A stretch of 64,000 nucleotides of DNA from assembly GCA_013426805.1 (NCBI GenBank), contig JACDZG010000016.1:22175-86174 (forward strand), read 5' to 3'. Within the stretch, counting starts at the first letter, position 1; each line of letters starts with the position of its first letter. A program made the translations under genes and the position numbers. The notes below the pieces were generated by a model. It worked only from the letters and a program-made list of their open reading frames with translations. It did not search any database and was not told the origin of the DNA. Positions 1 through 9,502 of the stretch are shown one piece after another. Source of the stretch: Chromatiaceae bacterium (GTDB lineage: Bacteria; Pseudomonadota; Gammaproteobacteria; Chromatiales; Chromatiaceae).

Positions 1-374
1 GTACACTTAAGCGTCGCACGATTGAATCTCGCGTTCCATAGCAGCGCTTCGCCCTCTTGCCGCAATACGAGACCGACAGTGATACTGCTCTTTCGTATCA
101 GCTTGGAATTCAGGTCGGCGGGGCTCCATTGACGCAGCTCCAGCCACCGGGACATCTGCCCTTTGAGCAAACAGGCGACGAAGTCCACGGCCTGAATGAC
201 CGTCGATTTCCCGGAACCATTTGAACCGATCAGACAGGTAAAATCCGCTAGAGGCAGCTTGAAATCGACGAGCGACTTGAAGTTGTCAACGCTGAGTGCG
301 GCTAAACGCATGGGGATACCCACGGATTCTCCGTTATCGGGGCGCGATCGAGTCCCACTGTCAGTGGATTTCAT
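1..374 (-). CDS. AAA/SMC-like ATPase, N-terminal part (runs off the window)
   Basis: Only about the first 124 codons are in the window; the frame stays open to base 1. With the ATG at 374 the protein shows a RecF/OLD-type start: a short strand-forming region (VDNFKSLVDFKLPLADFTCLIG) leads into a Walker A motif GSNGSGKS at residues 50-57. A second in-frame ATG at 311 gives a more compact N-terminus and could be the true start. The gene begins 27 bases after the pglX stop on the same strand, so it is probably cotranscribed with the BREX remnant. Canonical type 1 BREX loci continue with pglZ after pglX; here an ATPase is found instead. Nucleotide binding is clear; the biological role cannot be told from this fragment. 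Confidence 0.7.
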   Translation of the reverse strand, partial: MKSTDSGTRSRPDNGESVGIPMRLAALSVDNFKSLVDFKLPLADFTCLIGSNGSGKSTVIQAVDFVACLLKGQMSRWLELRQWSPADLNSKLIRKSSITVGLVLRQEGEALLWNARFNRATLKC

Positions 375-401
375 TGAATGTCTTCGTCAATCGGTATTGG
401 A

Positions 402-3335
402 TCATTCCGCACTCGTACCGGTCACGGCTTTGACCTCCGCGAGCAGGTCGCCGAACTTGGCGTAGTTGACCTTGACGCCGTCGTCCAGGTCCAAGGTAAT
501 GCGCTGGTCGGCGTAGTGGCGCAGTTGCTCGTCGTAGCGGCGCAGTTCGTCGAGTTGGCGGGTCAGCTTGTCCCGCTCCTTTTGCAGCCGCTTGGCTTGG
601 GCCGTGGTGGACGCGGACGCGATGTCGTCGACGAGCCGGTCGATGCGGGCGGCCATCTTGCCTTGCAGCGGGACCACGTATTCCATGCGCATACGCGCGA
701 GTGTGCCCTCGTGGTAGCGGTGCAGATAGACCAAGGCCTCGAAAGCCTTCTGCTTGCCGCTGGAGAAGCACCAGTAGATGGGCCGCCGTTTATAGGTTTG
801 CAGGTGGTCTTTAAAGAAGCTGGCCGAGAGATAGCGGCGGATGGTCTCGTCCGGGGTCTCGCCGGACTTCGACCCCAGGCTCTCCGCCAGCCAGGCCATG
901 TTCTCGTTCAGCGTCTCCGTGCCCCAGACGGCCAGCAGGAATTCACGGATGCGGTTGGGGGCGTCGCCGTCGAACCAGTTCGATTCAGTGATCGGAATGA
1001 TACCGTCGGCGTCGGCGGGGAAAGGTTTTTTGTCCACAGATGACACAGATGAACACAGATGTTCATTTCTTGATCTGTGCTCATCTGTGTCATCTGTGGA
1101 CTCTTCTCTTGCGGCATCGTAGACTGCCTCGAAGTCCCGGTTTCCGCTATACGCATAAATGAGTCCCGGCCGATCCAGACGATACCGGCCCATCATGCAG
1201 CCGATGGCGTAAGACAACAGTGCCGTCATCGTGTCGCGCCGGAATCGGGTCCAACGCTCATTTTCAGTTAGGTCGCCTCCATAACGGTAGACGGGGTTAA
1301 CCGTAAGAGTGATAAACTCAGCAGATATGTCGGGGGTGAACTCATTAGCCAGCCCGTAGACATCAATGAAAATACGGCTATTTTCTTTTTCGAGGCGCTG
1401 CATTTCGGCGATTCTTTCGCGGTTACGGGCAACTAATGCGGCGTAACTGGAATCAAGGCATAGAGGTAATCTTAGCGACGCCGCAAGAATGGGTGGCGAC
1501 TGGAAATGCCATGACAATTCAAAAGCATTCCAATCCTCTTCAGCAATCATTTTGCATCTGCGCGAACGGATCTCTATTTCATGCTGAATACTTGAAGATT
1601 CGTCTAGGCAGGGCAGTGGAATAGCAGCGATATCTCCAGGATTTGCATGCAGCGTTGGATTGATGACACCCAGCCAAACATTCGCCATCTTTGAGCATAG
1701 CAATGCATTCAGAAATAGAAGGGTTCTTGAATCAGCATAAACGCCACCGCCAACTGTGCTGCTAATAAATCCAGTTCCGCAGTAGCGCGCACAAAATTTA
1801 TTCGGTGCAGCTATATCTGACCAAGTAATGCATTCATTAAAATAATAGTCTTCACTCCGAATTTCCTTGCTGTAGTGCGCGCCGCCGTACCAATCAGAAA
1901 TGTACTTTTTAAGCGCCTCTCCATCATTCTTCCAATCCACCACATGAAAACAATTACCAAACCATTTCCGAAATGAACCGCCTTTGAGAAGTGGAAACCG
2001 CTTTTTCATTGATGCCTGTGCTTGCCCCTTATTTGCACAATTCAGATCCACGACACGCCTATCAACCTCAAACCAGTACCTCACCCAACGAGCGTCGTCG
2101 CATGTGGCTAAACCTTTACGAACGTCTGCGTATTCTGACAATCGTTCCGATTCTCCAAGGATATGAAGCATCGCTGGAGACGCCCAATATGCAATCGGGC
2201 TACCCGGAATCTCGGCAAATCGCTCGGCTTGAACATGAAATCTGGTAGCAGAGTCACGATCAAGAAATACCTGTCCCTTGTCAGCAGCGTGTGGCGCATC
2301 ATTTAGATTGACAAAAACGCCCTCATAACCAACGACTATGCTCCCTGCGAAAGAAAACATTGTCGCCTGCACAACCTTTGAATTTAGTGACGGAAAACTG
2401 TTGTAGCCAATTTGAGACATCGTCGTGATGCTTATTTCCCGCAACATCCGCGCTCGCAGCTTTTCAAAAGAAGAGAGGAACATCCAGCTTTGCATGGTGA
2501 CCATCGCGCTTTGGCCAGAGACTTTCGCCAGAGCGTAAACACGCTCGATAAAACACGCGAAAAGATCGGACTTGGCGTTAGGAAAGTGATCTTTTGCATA
2601 TTTCTTCACCGCGGAATTCATGCCGTTACTGCCCATATAGGGCGGATTCGCCACCACTGCATCGAAGCGCATAGCAAGCGTCCGTGCCTGCGTTACCAGC
2701 GGCATCAACTCTTCTGCCGCCGCCCGGACAAACACGTCATCGCTTTCCAGTGCCCGCAATAGACCAGCTTCCATCTCGGGCAGCGCCGTTGCCAGCGTGG
2801 GCGGAATCTGAATCAAAGACCCAAAGGTCTTGGCCTCGGCAAATGTGTCGAACAAGGCACCGATTCTAGGTCGGGTTAGCGCAGCGTAACCAGACGCTTC
2901 AACCCCCACCGATTCGCCGAGGCTCATCTGCGGAAGGGTGCCGGGAAAAAGGTCATCGGCTCCGAATCCGAGCGGGGGCTGTCGGGTGACGCCCTGCGGG
3001 CTAACCCGACCAACGGTGCCGAGGGGTTGCAGGGCACGGGCAAGCTCATCGGCATCCAACCCCTTGCTCTCCTGCAAGGCCAGGACATTGAGCCTGGGCG
3101 GATCATCAAACAACCGCCGGTCATCGGCGCGGGCCTTCATCAACAAGGCAAAACCGGCTAACTGGGCAGCCCGGTCGTCGATATCCAACCCGTAAAGGTT
3201 CTTCTCCAGGATCAGCCGCGGAATGTCCCGCGGACGGTAGCCGCGCTCCAGGTAGATGGCCTTGAGTACATCGTAGGCCACGACCAGGATGTGCCCAGAA
3301 CCGCAGGCGGGATCGAGTACAGTGATACTCGGCTT
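402..3335 (-). pseudogene. pglX: BREX adenine methyltransferase PglX (BrxX), N-terminus lost
   Basis: PglX is the site-specific adenine methyltransferase of BREX phage-defense systems. The open frame keeps most of the methyltransferase: LDPACGSGH (SAM motif I) is read just upstream of the first ATG (3281), NPPY (motif IV) is at residues 212-215 counted from that ATG, and a long C-terminal specificity region follows. The roughly 300-residue N-terminal domain that normally precedes motif I is absent: the frame hits a TGA just before KPSITVLDPACG, where the sequence joins a truncated PIN toxin gene. The middle (about 1,270-2,600) is visibly more AT-rich than the flanks, as expected for an exchanged recognition region. 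A palindromic repeat is inserted in frame at 1032-1101. Probably non-functional. Confidence 0.85.
1032..1101. repeat. Palindromic CACAGATGA-type repeat inserted in frame within pglX
   Basis: The arms are 1032-1060 and 1073-1101 (29 bases each, one mismatch) around a 12-base loop. The arms carry TCCACAGATGACACAGATGA and its complement. The same terminal sequence recurs between brxC and brxB (7,705-7,980). In pglX it adds about 24 low-complexity residues (STDDTDEH...SSVSSVD) without breaking the frame. Confidence 0.85.
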
Positions 3336-3532
3336 TGCTCAGTCAAGGCGACAATCTGGAGAGCCAGCGCGTCGTCCATCTCTCGTCTAACCCATTTGTA
3401 AAGCTCGTACTGCACGGCCGTGGGCACAAGCAAGACAGCGGAGCGTTGCAGATAGGGACGGAACTGCTCGGCGAGTGCGTCATCGGTGAGCCATTCGATC
3501 CAGCCACAGGTATCCACCAGTACCGTCATCAA
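3212..3532 (-). pseudogene. VapC-type PIN toxin, C-terminus lost and fused to pglX sequence
   Basis: The first about 70 residues are a normal PIN-domain start (MMTVLVDTCGWIEWL, with the first acidic residue in LVDTCGW), followed by helices typical of VapC ribonuclease toxins. After ALTEQSRV the reading frame enters pglX DNA out of frame and ends as junk (SLYSIPPAVLGTS...). A VapC is usually about 130 residues and needs three or four acidic residues; the later ones are missing here. The start overlaps the VapB stop by four bases, the usual TA arrangement. Expected to be inactive as a nuclease. Confidence 0.75.
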
Positions 3533-3738
3533 TAACGGTCCGAGCGGTCGCGATACTCGGTCGGGTCTGCACCCTTGAGCAGGCCGCGGGCCTCCTCCAT
3601 GGAAATCAGCGGGACGAGCTCGATAACCTTGCCTTTGGGGATAACGGCGAATTTCTGCCCGGCATGAAGGCCGAGTTCGTCTCGTACACGTTTTGGAATG
3701 GAAAGTTGGAACTTAGGTGAAAGGGTGGCAGAGTTCAT
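3529..3738 (-). CDS. VapB-type antitoxin, AbrB/SpoVT DNA-binding fold
   Basis: This is a 69-residue protein with the swapped-hairpin AbrB signature: ATLSPKFQLSIPKRVRDELGL at residues 4-24, then a GQKFAVIPKGKVIELVPL strand region. The C-terminal tail (MEEARGLLKGADPTEYRDR) is where antitoxins of this family bind their PIN toxin. It overlaps the truncated vapC by four bases. The antitoxin looks complete while the toxin does not, so it may survive as an orphan DNA-binding protein. Confidence 0.75.
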   Translation of the reverse strand: MNSATLSPKFQLSIPKRVRDELGLHAGQKFAVIPKGKVIELVPLISMEEARGLLKGADPTEYRDRSDRY

Positions 3739-3763
3739 GGCACTTTAGTTCTCGTCAGATCGC

Positions 3764-3979
3764 TCAGTTGCCGCCGAGCAGGACTAGGGTTTCCAGGTCT
3801 TCCGCCAGATCGTAGTCGGCAATCGGGACCCCCAGCTCGGCAAGGAGCCGCATGGTCTCCTGCTTTGACTTCGCAAACACCTGAGCCACCTGACCCAGGC
3901 TGAGCTGGCCGGCCTGGAAGGCGCGCACGGCGATCAACTCCGGGTCGGTTTGCGGTGCCTTGGTGTCGACGGCTTGCAT
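3764..3979 (-). CDS. UPF0175-like small antitoxin
   Basis: The ATG at 3979 gives 71 residues. The segment VRAFQAGQLSLGQVAQVFAKSKQETMRLLAELGVP matches the helix-turn-helix core of the UPF0175 family (xxLYxxGxLSxGxAAExxGxSRxEFxxxLxxxGV), proteins found as antitoxins beside PIN-type toxins. It is about 25 bases upstream of vapB on the same strand. The N-terminal strand usual for the family (about 10-15 residues) is short or missing. The assignment rests on motif resemblance only. Confidence 0.5.
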   Translation of the reverse strand: MQAVDTKAPQTDPELIAVRAFQAGQLSLGQVAQVFAKSKQETMRLLAELGVPIADYDLAEDLETLVLLGGN

Positions 3980-4086
3980 GGAAAACCGCCAGTTCGGGCA
4001 TGCATCAAGCATATCATCCGTGGGCGACGACTGGGCCGTGACCAGCGCTCCAGCCACTGTGCCGGAGCGAGGCAGGGGAAAACTGA

Positions 4087-7000
4087 TTACCGGATCTCGA
4101 TGCGTTCCCCCGCGCTGATGGCGTGCTCCAGTGCCTTGCGCAGGCGATCCAGGTAGCCGTCGACGTCGCTCTGGGTTTCCAGATACCCCGGCGGTGCCAG
4201 GGCCGCGACCTTCACGACACGCCGCGGCTTGACGTAGACCCTTTCGTCCTTGTCGCCGACGGTGCCGGTGCCGGTGCTTTTCTGCTGACTGGCCGCGGCC
4301 TCGATCTTGCCGAACGCCTCGTCCGCGGCCTCGACGGCCGCCTGCCCGGCCTGATCGATGTGGGCGATACTGGCCTGGGTCTCGACCTGGCGCTTGAGGG
4401 TTTGCAACGGATGAAGGCACGCGTTGCGCAAGTCGGTCGATGCCTTGGCCTCGTCGAGTTCCACCTGGACCTTACCGAGTTGGGCCTGGATGCTCTGCAA
4501 GACTTGGGCTCGGCGCTCCGCGACCAGCGCGGTGTCGACGCCTTCGACGGTCTGGATCAGCGACTCGGCGTCCTTGATCAGCCCAGCCCATAGGGTGCGG
4601 CGGCGGCCAGGATAGCCTGGATGCGCGCAAGGGCCGGGGCGGCCGTCCGGTCTCTGTCCAGCCAGGTGCGGTTGGGCTGGAAGCGGGCGGCGGCCTTGCG
4701 CAGCCGCTCCCAGGTGGGGCGCTGGGTCTCGTAGAAGTTCGTCAGCTCATGGACGTTGTCCGACAGGTCGAGCAGGTCGGCCTTGCGCTCCAGGAAGCTG
4801 CTGATCAGGCCAAAGCTCTCGGTTTCCGCCAGGAGCTTGGCGATGATCCCCGCGGCCTCGGCGATCTCCTGACGGCCCGGGTAGGCGTCGGTGTCGGCCA
4901 GTGTCTTGTAGCGGGTGAGCTGGGTGCGCCAACCGCCCAGGTGTTCGCGCAGGCAGGCGGCGAGCGCGTCCTCCCCATCGAGGGCGATCTGACCGAAGAC
5001 CTCTTTGGCCAGGTGGCGGGCGGCCTGGAGTTGGCCCTGATCGACCGTCTGGCGCTTGATGACGGTGATGCGGCGCCATTTGCTGGGGGTGACGACCGCC
5101 TCGAAGATCTTGTCGGTGGACAGGGTCGCGCCGTCCATCACCAGGCTGATGGCGCCCTTGCGGACCAGGCGGGCCACCAGCAGGATGACCTCCCACTCCG
5201 GCCAGCCGTACGGGCGCCGGCCGAATCGCTCGTCCACCAGGTCGTGCAGGATCACCTGATGGCTGGCACCGGCCATGAGGTTGACGTAACCCTGGACCTC
5301 GGCGAGCGCCTGCTGGTTGCCCTGACCGGCCTCCAGTGAGAAACCCAGATCGTCCACGTCGGTGCTGCTGAGCACCGCCTTGATCTCGGCCTGGGGGTTG
5401 GCGGACAGGTGCGCGAGGTAGCCGAGCTTGTTGAAGCTGTTGCGGATGAGATAGTTCAGGGCATCACTTAAGGAGGCGGCGGCGGTGCCGCCCTTGGGCC
5501 GGACCGGCTGGCCGGCGGCATAGTAAGCGGCCTCCTTGCAGAGGCGCTCCAGTTGCAGGACCAGGCGTGCGCGGCGCTCCCGGTTCTCCGCCTCGCGCTC
5601 ACGCAGGATCTTGACCGTGGTGGTGGCGGCGGTGCCGTCATTCTTGCGGCCGATGTAGCGGTCGGTCTGCAACCAGGTGCGCAGCTCACGGCCCAGGGTC
5701 TTGTCATCGTCGAGCCGGACGATGAGTTGGCCACCCTCGGCGGCGCTTTGCAGGATGCAGCGGCTCTCCTCATAGAGCGCGTAGTCGTCGGCCAGGGGGG
5801 TGACCAAGGACAGGACCAGGTCACCGTCGGCGCGGGCGCCGTGCGGGTGCAGGTCGCACAAACGGTTGATGCCGAAGTCTTTGTTGTTGTCGGGGAAGCG
5901 CTGCTTGCGCAGCCCTTTGAGCAGGTCCTCGAAGATCAGCTCGCCCAGGAACTTGGCTTCTTCCGCAGAGCTCAGGTCCACGTCCTTGATCTCGCGGCTG
6001 ATGTCGCGCTCTTCATTGGTGAGGAAGAAGAAGTCCTCGCCATTGCGTCCGATCAGGGTCTCGCGCTCCAGGCGCTGGAGGCTGGCCTCGATCTGCCGGC
6101 GCAGGGCCAGGCGGTCGGCGTCGATACGGTCGACGAACAGGGTCACCAGGTTGTCGACGTTGCCGCGGATCTCCTCGACATAACGGATCAGGAACAGGGT
6201 ACGCAGGAGCAGCGTGTCGAAGTGTTCGAGCTTTTCGTTGCCGGCGGCGTGGTCGAGGGTCGACTTGACGACGCCTTCGAGGAAACTCTCGATCGCCGGG
6301 TAAAACCGGTGCAGCGCCACCAGCACCCCGACCGGTTCAGTGGCGAGTTGGACGGCGGCGGACTGGAAGGCGTCCAGCATGGACCGCTCACCGCGGGCCA
6401 GGTGCAGGCCGGTGACCCCGTGGCGGCGGATGGCCTCGAAGACCTTCTGCACCAGTTGGAACTGGTAGGGGGCAAAGGGGTAGACACTGACGAAGTCCAG
6501 CGCGTCGGCATAGGGCGTGAAGGTCATGCCGACGTTGCTGAAGCTGAGCTGGTTCTTGAGGATGTCGGCCTGGTCGCGGTAGACGGCCGCGAGCGTCTCA
6601 CGGGCGGCGTCGGTCTTGTCCAGCAGGCGCTTCTGAATGACCTCGTCCACGTTGGCGCTGGAGAGCGACAGGCGGGTCTTGAAGCGGCCCTGGATCTTGG
6701 AGAAATCATTGGCCCGGGCGGCGCGGACCTCGCCCAGGACGGCGTCGATGTCCTCTTGGGAGGTGACCACGACCCAGGCCCGGCCGCCGCAGACAGTGCC
6801 GAGGTTCTCGGCAATGGTCTGGAGGTTGAGCATCGGGTGTCCTGGCCGATGAACTGGCCGATCTCGTCCACCAGGAAGCAGATGCGGTGCGCGGGACCGC
6901 GGCTGTCCAGGTAATCCTTGATCCAGCCAGCGAAGTTCTCGACGGTCAGGAGCGATTTGAAATCCTCCTCGCAGCGTTCGAGCCAGGCCCGCGCCCCCTC

Positions 7001-7681
7001 GGGGGTCTTGCCCAGGGCCTCCGACAGGGCCTGGACCAGCTCGTCGGCATAGAAGCTATAGCCGTCGCGTTCCGACTCCCAATCGCAATTGGCAATGGTG
7101 CGGAACGCGGTCTTGAAGGCGTCGAGCTTGCCCTGAGCCGCGAGGTGCCGCTCCAGGTCGGCGATGTGCGGATGGTCCCCGCAGAAGCCGAGCTTCTCGT
7201 TGAACACCTTGAGGAAGACCCGCAGGATGGTGTCGCGCCCGCTGGCGGTGTCGGCCTTGCTGTCGATGTTGAACAGGCAGACATCGACGGCGGTGCCGAC
7301 GGCGCGCTTGATGTCGGCGGCCAGCATGGCGTCCTGGATCTTGCCGTCGAAGAAATCGATGGCGCGCCGGGTCTGTCCGGCGTGGCTGATAACGAGGTTC
7401 TCCAGCAGGTAGGAGAGGATCTTGAGGAAGTGCGACTTGCCGGAGCCGAAGAACCCCGAGATCCAGACCCCGACCATGCCGACGATCTGGGGGTCCCCGG
7501 CGTGGTCGATCGCATCCAGGTAGGCGCCGAAGAAGCGGCGGCAGTGGATGTCGAGTTCCTTGGTAACGACGTACTCGTCGAGCTCCTGCCAGACCGACGC
7601 ACTGTCGGCTTGATCGGCCTTGATGACGCCGTTGATGGGACGGTCGATCGGCTTGGTGAAAAGGTCCTTAATCAACATCAT
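4087..7681 (-). pseudogene. brxC: BREX P-loop ATPase BrxC, broken by two frameshifts
   Basis: Three consecutive reading frames together encode about 1,200 residues, the normal BrxC length. Part 1 (from ATG 7681) begins MMLIKDLFTKPIDRPINGVIK and carries the Walker A GSGKS at residues 79-83 and a Walker B-like ICFLVDEIGQFIG. Near 6,835-6,845 the frame breaks between IGQDTR and MLNLQTIAENLGTVCGG; the spacing fits loss of one or four bases. Part 2 runs to about 4,585, where PYGLG meets a stop; the next frame continues LIKDAESLIQTVEG and ends in the family's usual C-terminus (VYVKPRRVVK ... YLETQSDVDGYLDRLRKALEHAISAGERIEIR). BrxC is required for BREX defense in the systems studied, so this locus is expected to be inactive unless the shifts are sequencing errors. 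Confidence 0.85.
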
Positions 7682-7704
7682 TTAAACTCCTGGCGCGGAA
7701 GACT

Positions 7705-7980
7705 TATCCACAGATGGCACAGACAAGAAATTAATGATCGGTTATTGACTACCGAAACCGCGCTGTTCTCTTCATCTGTGTCATCTGTGTCATCTGTGGA
7801 CCATTCTTTATTCGGCGGACCGGAAGAGTTGTCCACAGATGACACAGATGAACACAGATAAGAAGAATGACCGTGGCCGGTCGATGGCTCGTTATCAATT
7901 GCCGAAACCCCGCTGCGCTCTTCATCTGTGTCAATCTGTGTCATCTGTGGACCATTCTTCATCCGGTGAATCTGTGGATC
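7705..7980. repeat. Two tandem CACAGATGA-bounded MITE-like units
   Basis: The brxC-brxB gap holds two related units, about 7,705-7,812 and 7,830-7,963. Each starts TCCACAGATG and ends CATCTGTGGACCATTCTT, with similar interiors (TTATTGACTACCGAAACC versus TTATCAATTGCCGAAACC). The inverted ends and internal homology suggest a small non-autonomous element present twice; no protein frame is credible. The copy inside pglX has the same ends but a deleted interior. Confidence 0.75.
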
Positions 7981-8554
7981 AGCTCACCAGTCGGAAGGCG
8001 CGGTAATAGGGTTTGTCTTGCAAGGTGCCGAACAGCCGCAGGGATTGCCCGTCGTAGACTCCGGGGTAGAACAGCACGAGCGGCGTGCTGCCCATGCGGT
8101 GGTGCAGGTTGTTCAGCAGGTTGTGGGTGCGCAACAGGGGATAGGCGCTGCCGACCCCTGAGACGAGCACCAGGTCTTGCTCCGCGGGCTTGACCTCAGT
8201 GGCAAACACGGCCGCCAGCTTGCCCGCGTCCAGCGGCGCCGCGAGCGCTTTGCGCAGGGCCGCGTCGCCCTGCTTCCTATAGATGTCCAGGGCCTTGGCG
8301 TAGAACCCGCGGTCGTGCAGGTGGCGGATGATCAGGTCGAACAGGTTGATGTGCGTGAAGCGCAGCCCCGGCCGACGCTTGGGGATCTGGGCGAGGAGGA
8401 AGGCGACGTGCCCGCGCACCTCCAGTTCCCGTTCGGCGGGATAGTCGAAGGCGTAGAACGGGATCTCGTTGCCCAGGCCCTTGCCCTGAAGGAAGTCGTC
8501 GGCGGTGACGCGATCAAGGATTTGGTCCAGCCGTTGGTTGAAGTCACTGTTCAT
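7979..8554 (-). CDS. brxB: BREX protein BrxB (DUF1788)
   Basis: The ATG at 8554 (MNSDFNQRLDQILDRV) gives 191 residues, the usual size for BrxB. Family features are the N-terminal helix, the GNEIPFYAFDYPAERELEVRGHVAFLL block and the C-terminal HHRMGSTPLVLFYPGVYDGQSLRLFG ... YYRAFRLV. BrxB is a small conserved BREX component found between brxA and brxC. A longer frame to 8605 overlaps brxA and lacks family similarity. This is the only core BREX gene here without a visible lesion. The repeats at 7,705-7,980 separate it from brxC, so transcription through them would be needed for an operon. Confidence 0.85.
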   Translation of the reverse strand: MNSDFNQRLDQILDRVTADDFLQGKGLGNEIPFYAFDYPAERELEVRGHVAFLLAQIPKRRPGLRFTHINLFDLIIRHLHDRGFYAKALDIYRKQGDAALRKALAAPLDAGKLAAVFATEVKPAEQDLVLVSGVGSAYPLLRTHNLLNNLHHRMGSTPLVLFYPGVYDGQSLRLFGTLQDKPYYRAFRLVS

Positions 8555-8570
8555 GCTTTCCACCCGACCC

Positions 8571-8891
8571 TCATCTGGCGCCCGCCTGCATGCAGCGCAG
8601 CGCATAGTCCTCGCCGTGGGCGCTGAGGTAGCCCAAGACCGTCGGCGAGATCGTCAGGGGCCTCAGTGCCCGGGTGCGCGCGTCGGACAGGTAGCCGACC
8701 TCGGTCAGCATGCCGAAGATGCGTGTCCGCAGGCTGGTCAGGGTGCCGACGGACCAGTCCGGCGTGCGGGGGTCGCGGGTGTAGCAGTCCTCAACATAGC
8801 GGTCCCAGTGCTGGGGCTTGAGCGTCGCCTCGAACCGCCGGTAGAGGTCGCATCCTGCTGGGCGGCGTCGTGAGCGGGGTGAGGGCTGCAA
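8571..8891 (-). pseudogene. brxA: BREX protein BrxA (DUF1819), N-terminal half missing
   Basis: From DLYRRFEATLKPQHWDRYVEDC onward the sequence matches the C-terminal half of BrxA, a DNA-binding winged-helix protein of about 200 residues. Matching parts include RDPRTPDWSVGTLTSLRTRIFGMLTEVGYL and a tail resembling TPVHLLPEVRxYL. The 14 residues before it (MQPSPRSRRRPAGC, from a TTG) do not resemble the family, and no ATG lies at a sensible place. The missing part is replaced by DNA next to the AbiEi remnant, so a deletion or recombination has removed both the 5' half of brxA and anything between. Confidence 0.7.
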
Positions 8892-8976
8892 TCGTCGTGG
8901 ATCACATACGCGCAGGCTACCGAGGCTGACAGCGAAGCGCGCGATCCGCGACCTGGTAGCAGTTTATCGACCGCGG

Positions 8977-9430
8977 TCATTCGTGTCTTTGCCCTGGTTG
9001 GCGATCGGAGCGGTTCAGCATCGGGCCGGCATCCGGCTTCTCCGTAGGAGGTGCGCTTGCGTGGAAAGACGCGGCCAGGTCCGGCCCGGCCAGGATCTCC
9101 AAGTATGGACGCATGATATTGGCGACCCGGCAAAGTTGGGCGAAGTGCCACAGGTCGTCCATGGTCGCCCGTCGCCCGTCGCCCCTGGCCGTTCGTGCCC
9201 AGGGCCTCCAGGGCCACGTCCAGCCCGATCTTGTTGCGGTACTTGAAGCAGTCCGCCACGGTCCGCGCGATGCCCGTGATGCGCACCGGCACGCCGTCGA
9301 TCAGGTGCTCATCGACGCCCTCGGTCAGGGCGATCTCGGGGAACCGCACGATCCGTAGCGGCCCAGTGAGATGCAGGCTGTCCAGGCTTGGGGCACGCGC
9401 CTTGTTCGGGATGGTCCTCTTGGCCGCAGG
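8977..9430 (-). pseudogene. AbiEi-type (type IV TA) antitoxin remnant with a frameshift
   Basis: Read on the minus strand, KRTIPNKARAPSLDS...PLRIVRFPEIALTEGVDEHLIDGVPVRITGIARTVADCFKYRNKIGLDVALEAL and then MDDLWHFAQLCRVANIMRPYLEIL match the C-terminal domain of AbiEi antitoxins. The two halves are in different frames, joined at three tandem copies of GTCGCCC (9164-9184); removing one copy restores a continuous frame (RRATMDDLWHFA). The N-terminal winged-helix half is absent, and no AbiEii toxin follows where it would be expected. Both features indicate a leftover. Confidence 0.7.
9164..9184. repeat. Three tandem copies of the heptamer GTCGCCC
   Basis: The repeat lies exactly at the frame break of the AbiEi remnant. 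Going from three to two copies would restore the frame, so slippage here probably caused the shift. Confidence 0.85.
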
Positions 9431-9502
9431 CGGCCCTGGTCCGGCTCACGCTGGGAACCGTGCGCGGCCCCGTGACCGGCCGGAACGCGGACCAAGGCCC
9501 GA

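Noticed and set aside
5553..6914. 453-residue plus-strand frame opposite brxC
   Set aside because: Antisense shadow of a recognisable ATPase gene, rich in Val/Asp/Gln repeats with no family resemblance.
7705..7980. CRISPR-like appearance of repeated CACAGATGA units
   Set aside because: Units are inverted and overlapping, with no constant repeat-spacer spacing and no cas genes.
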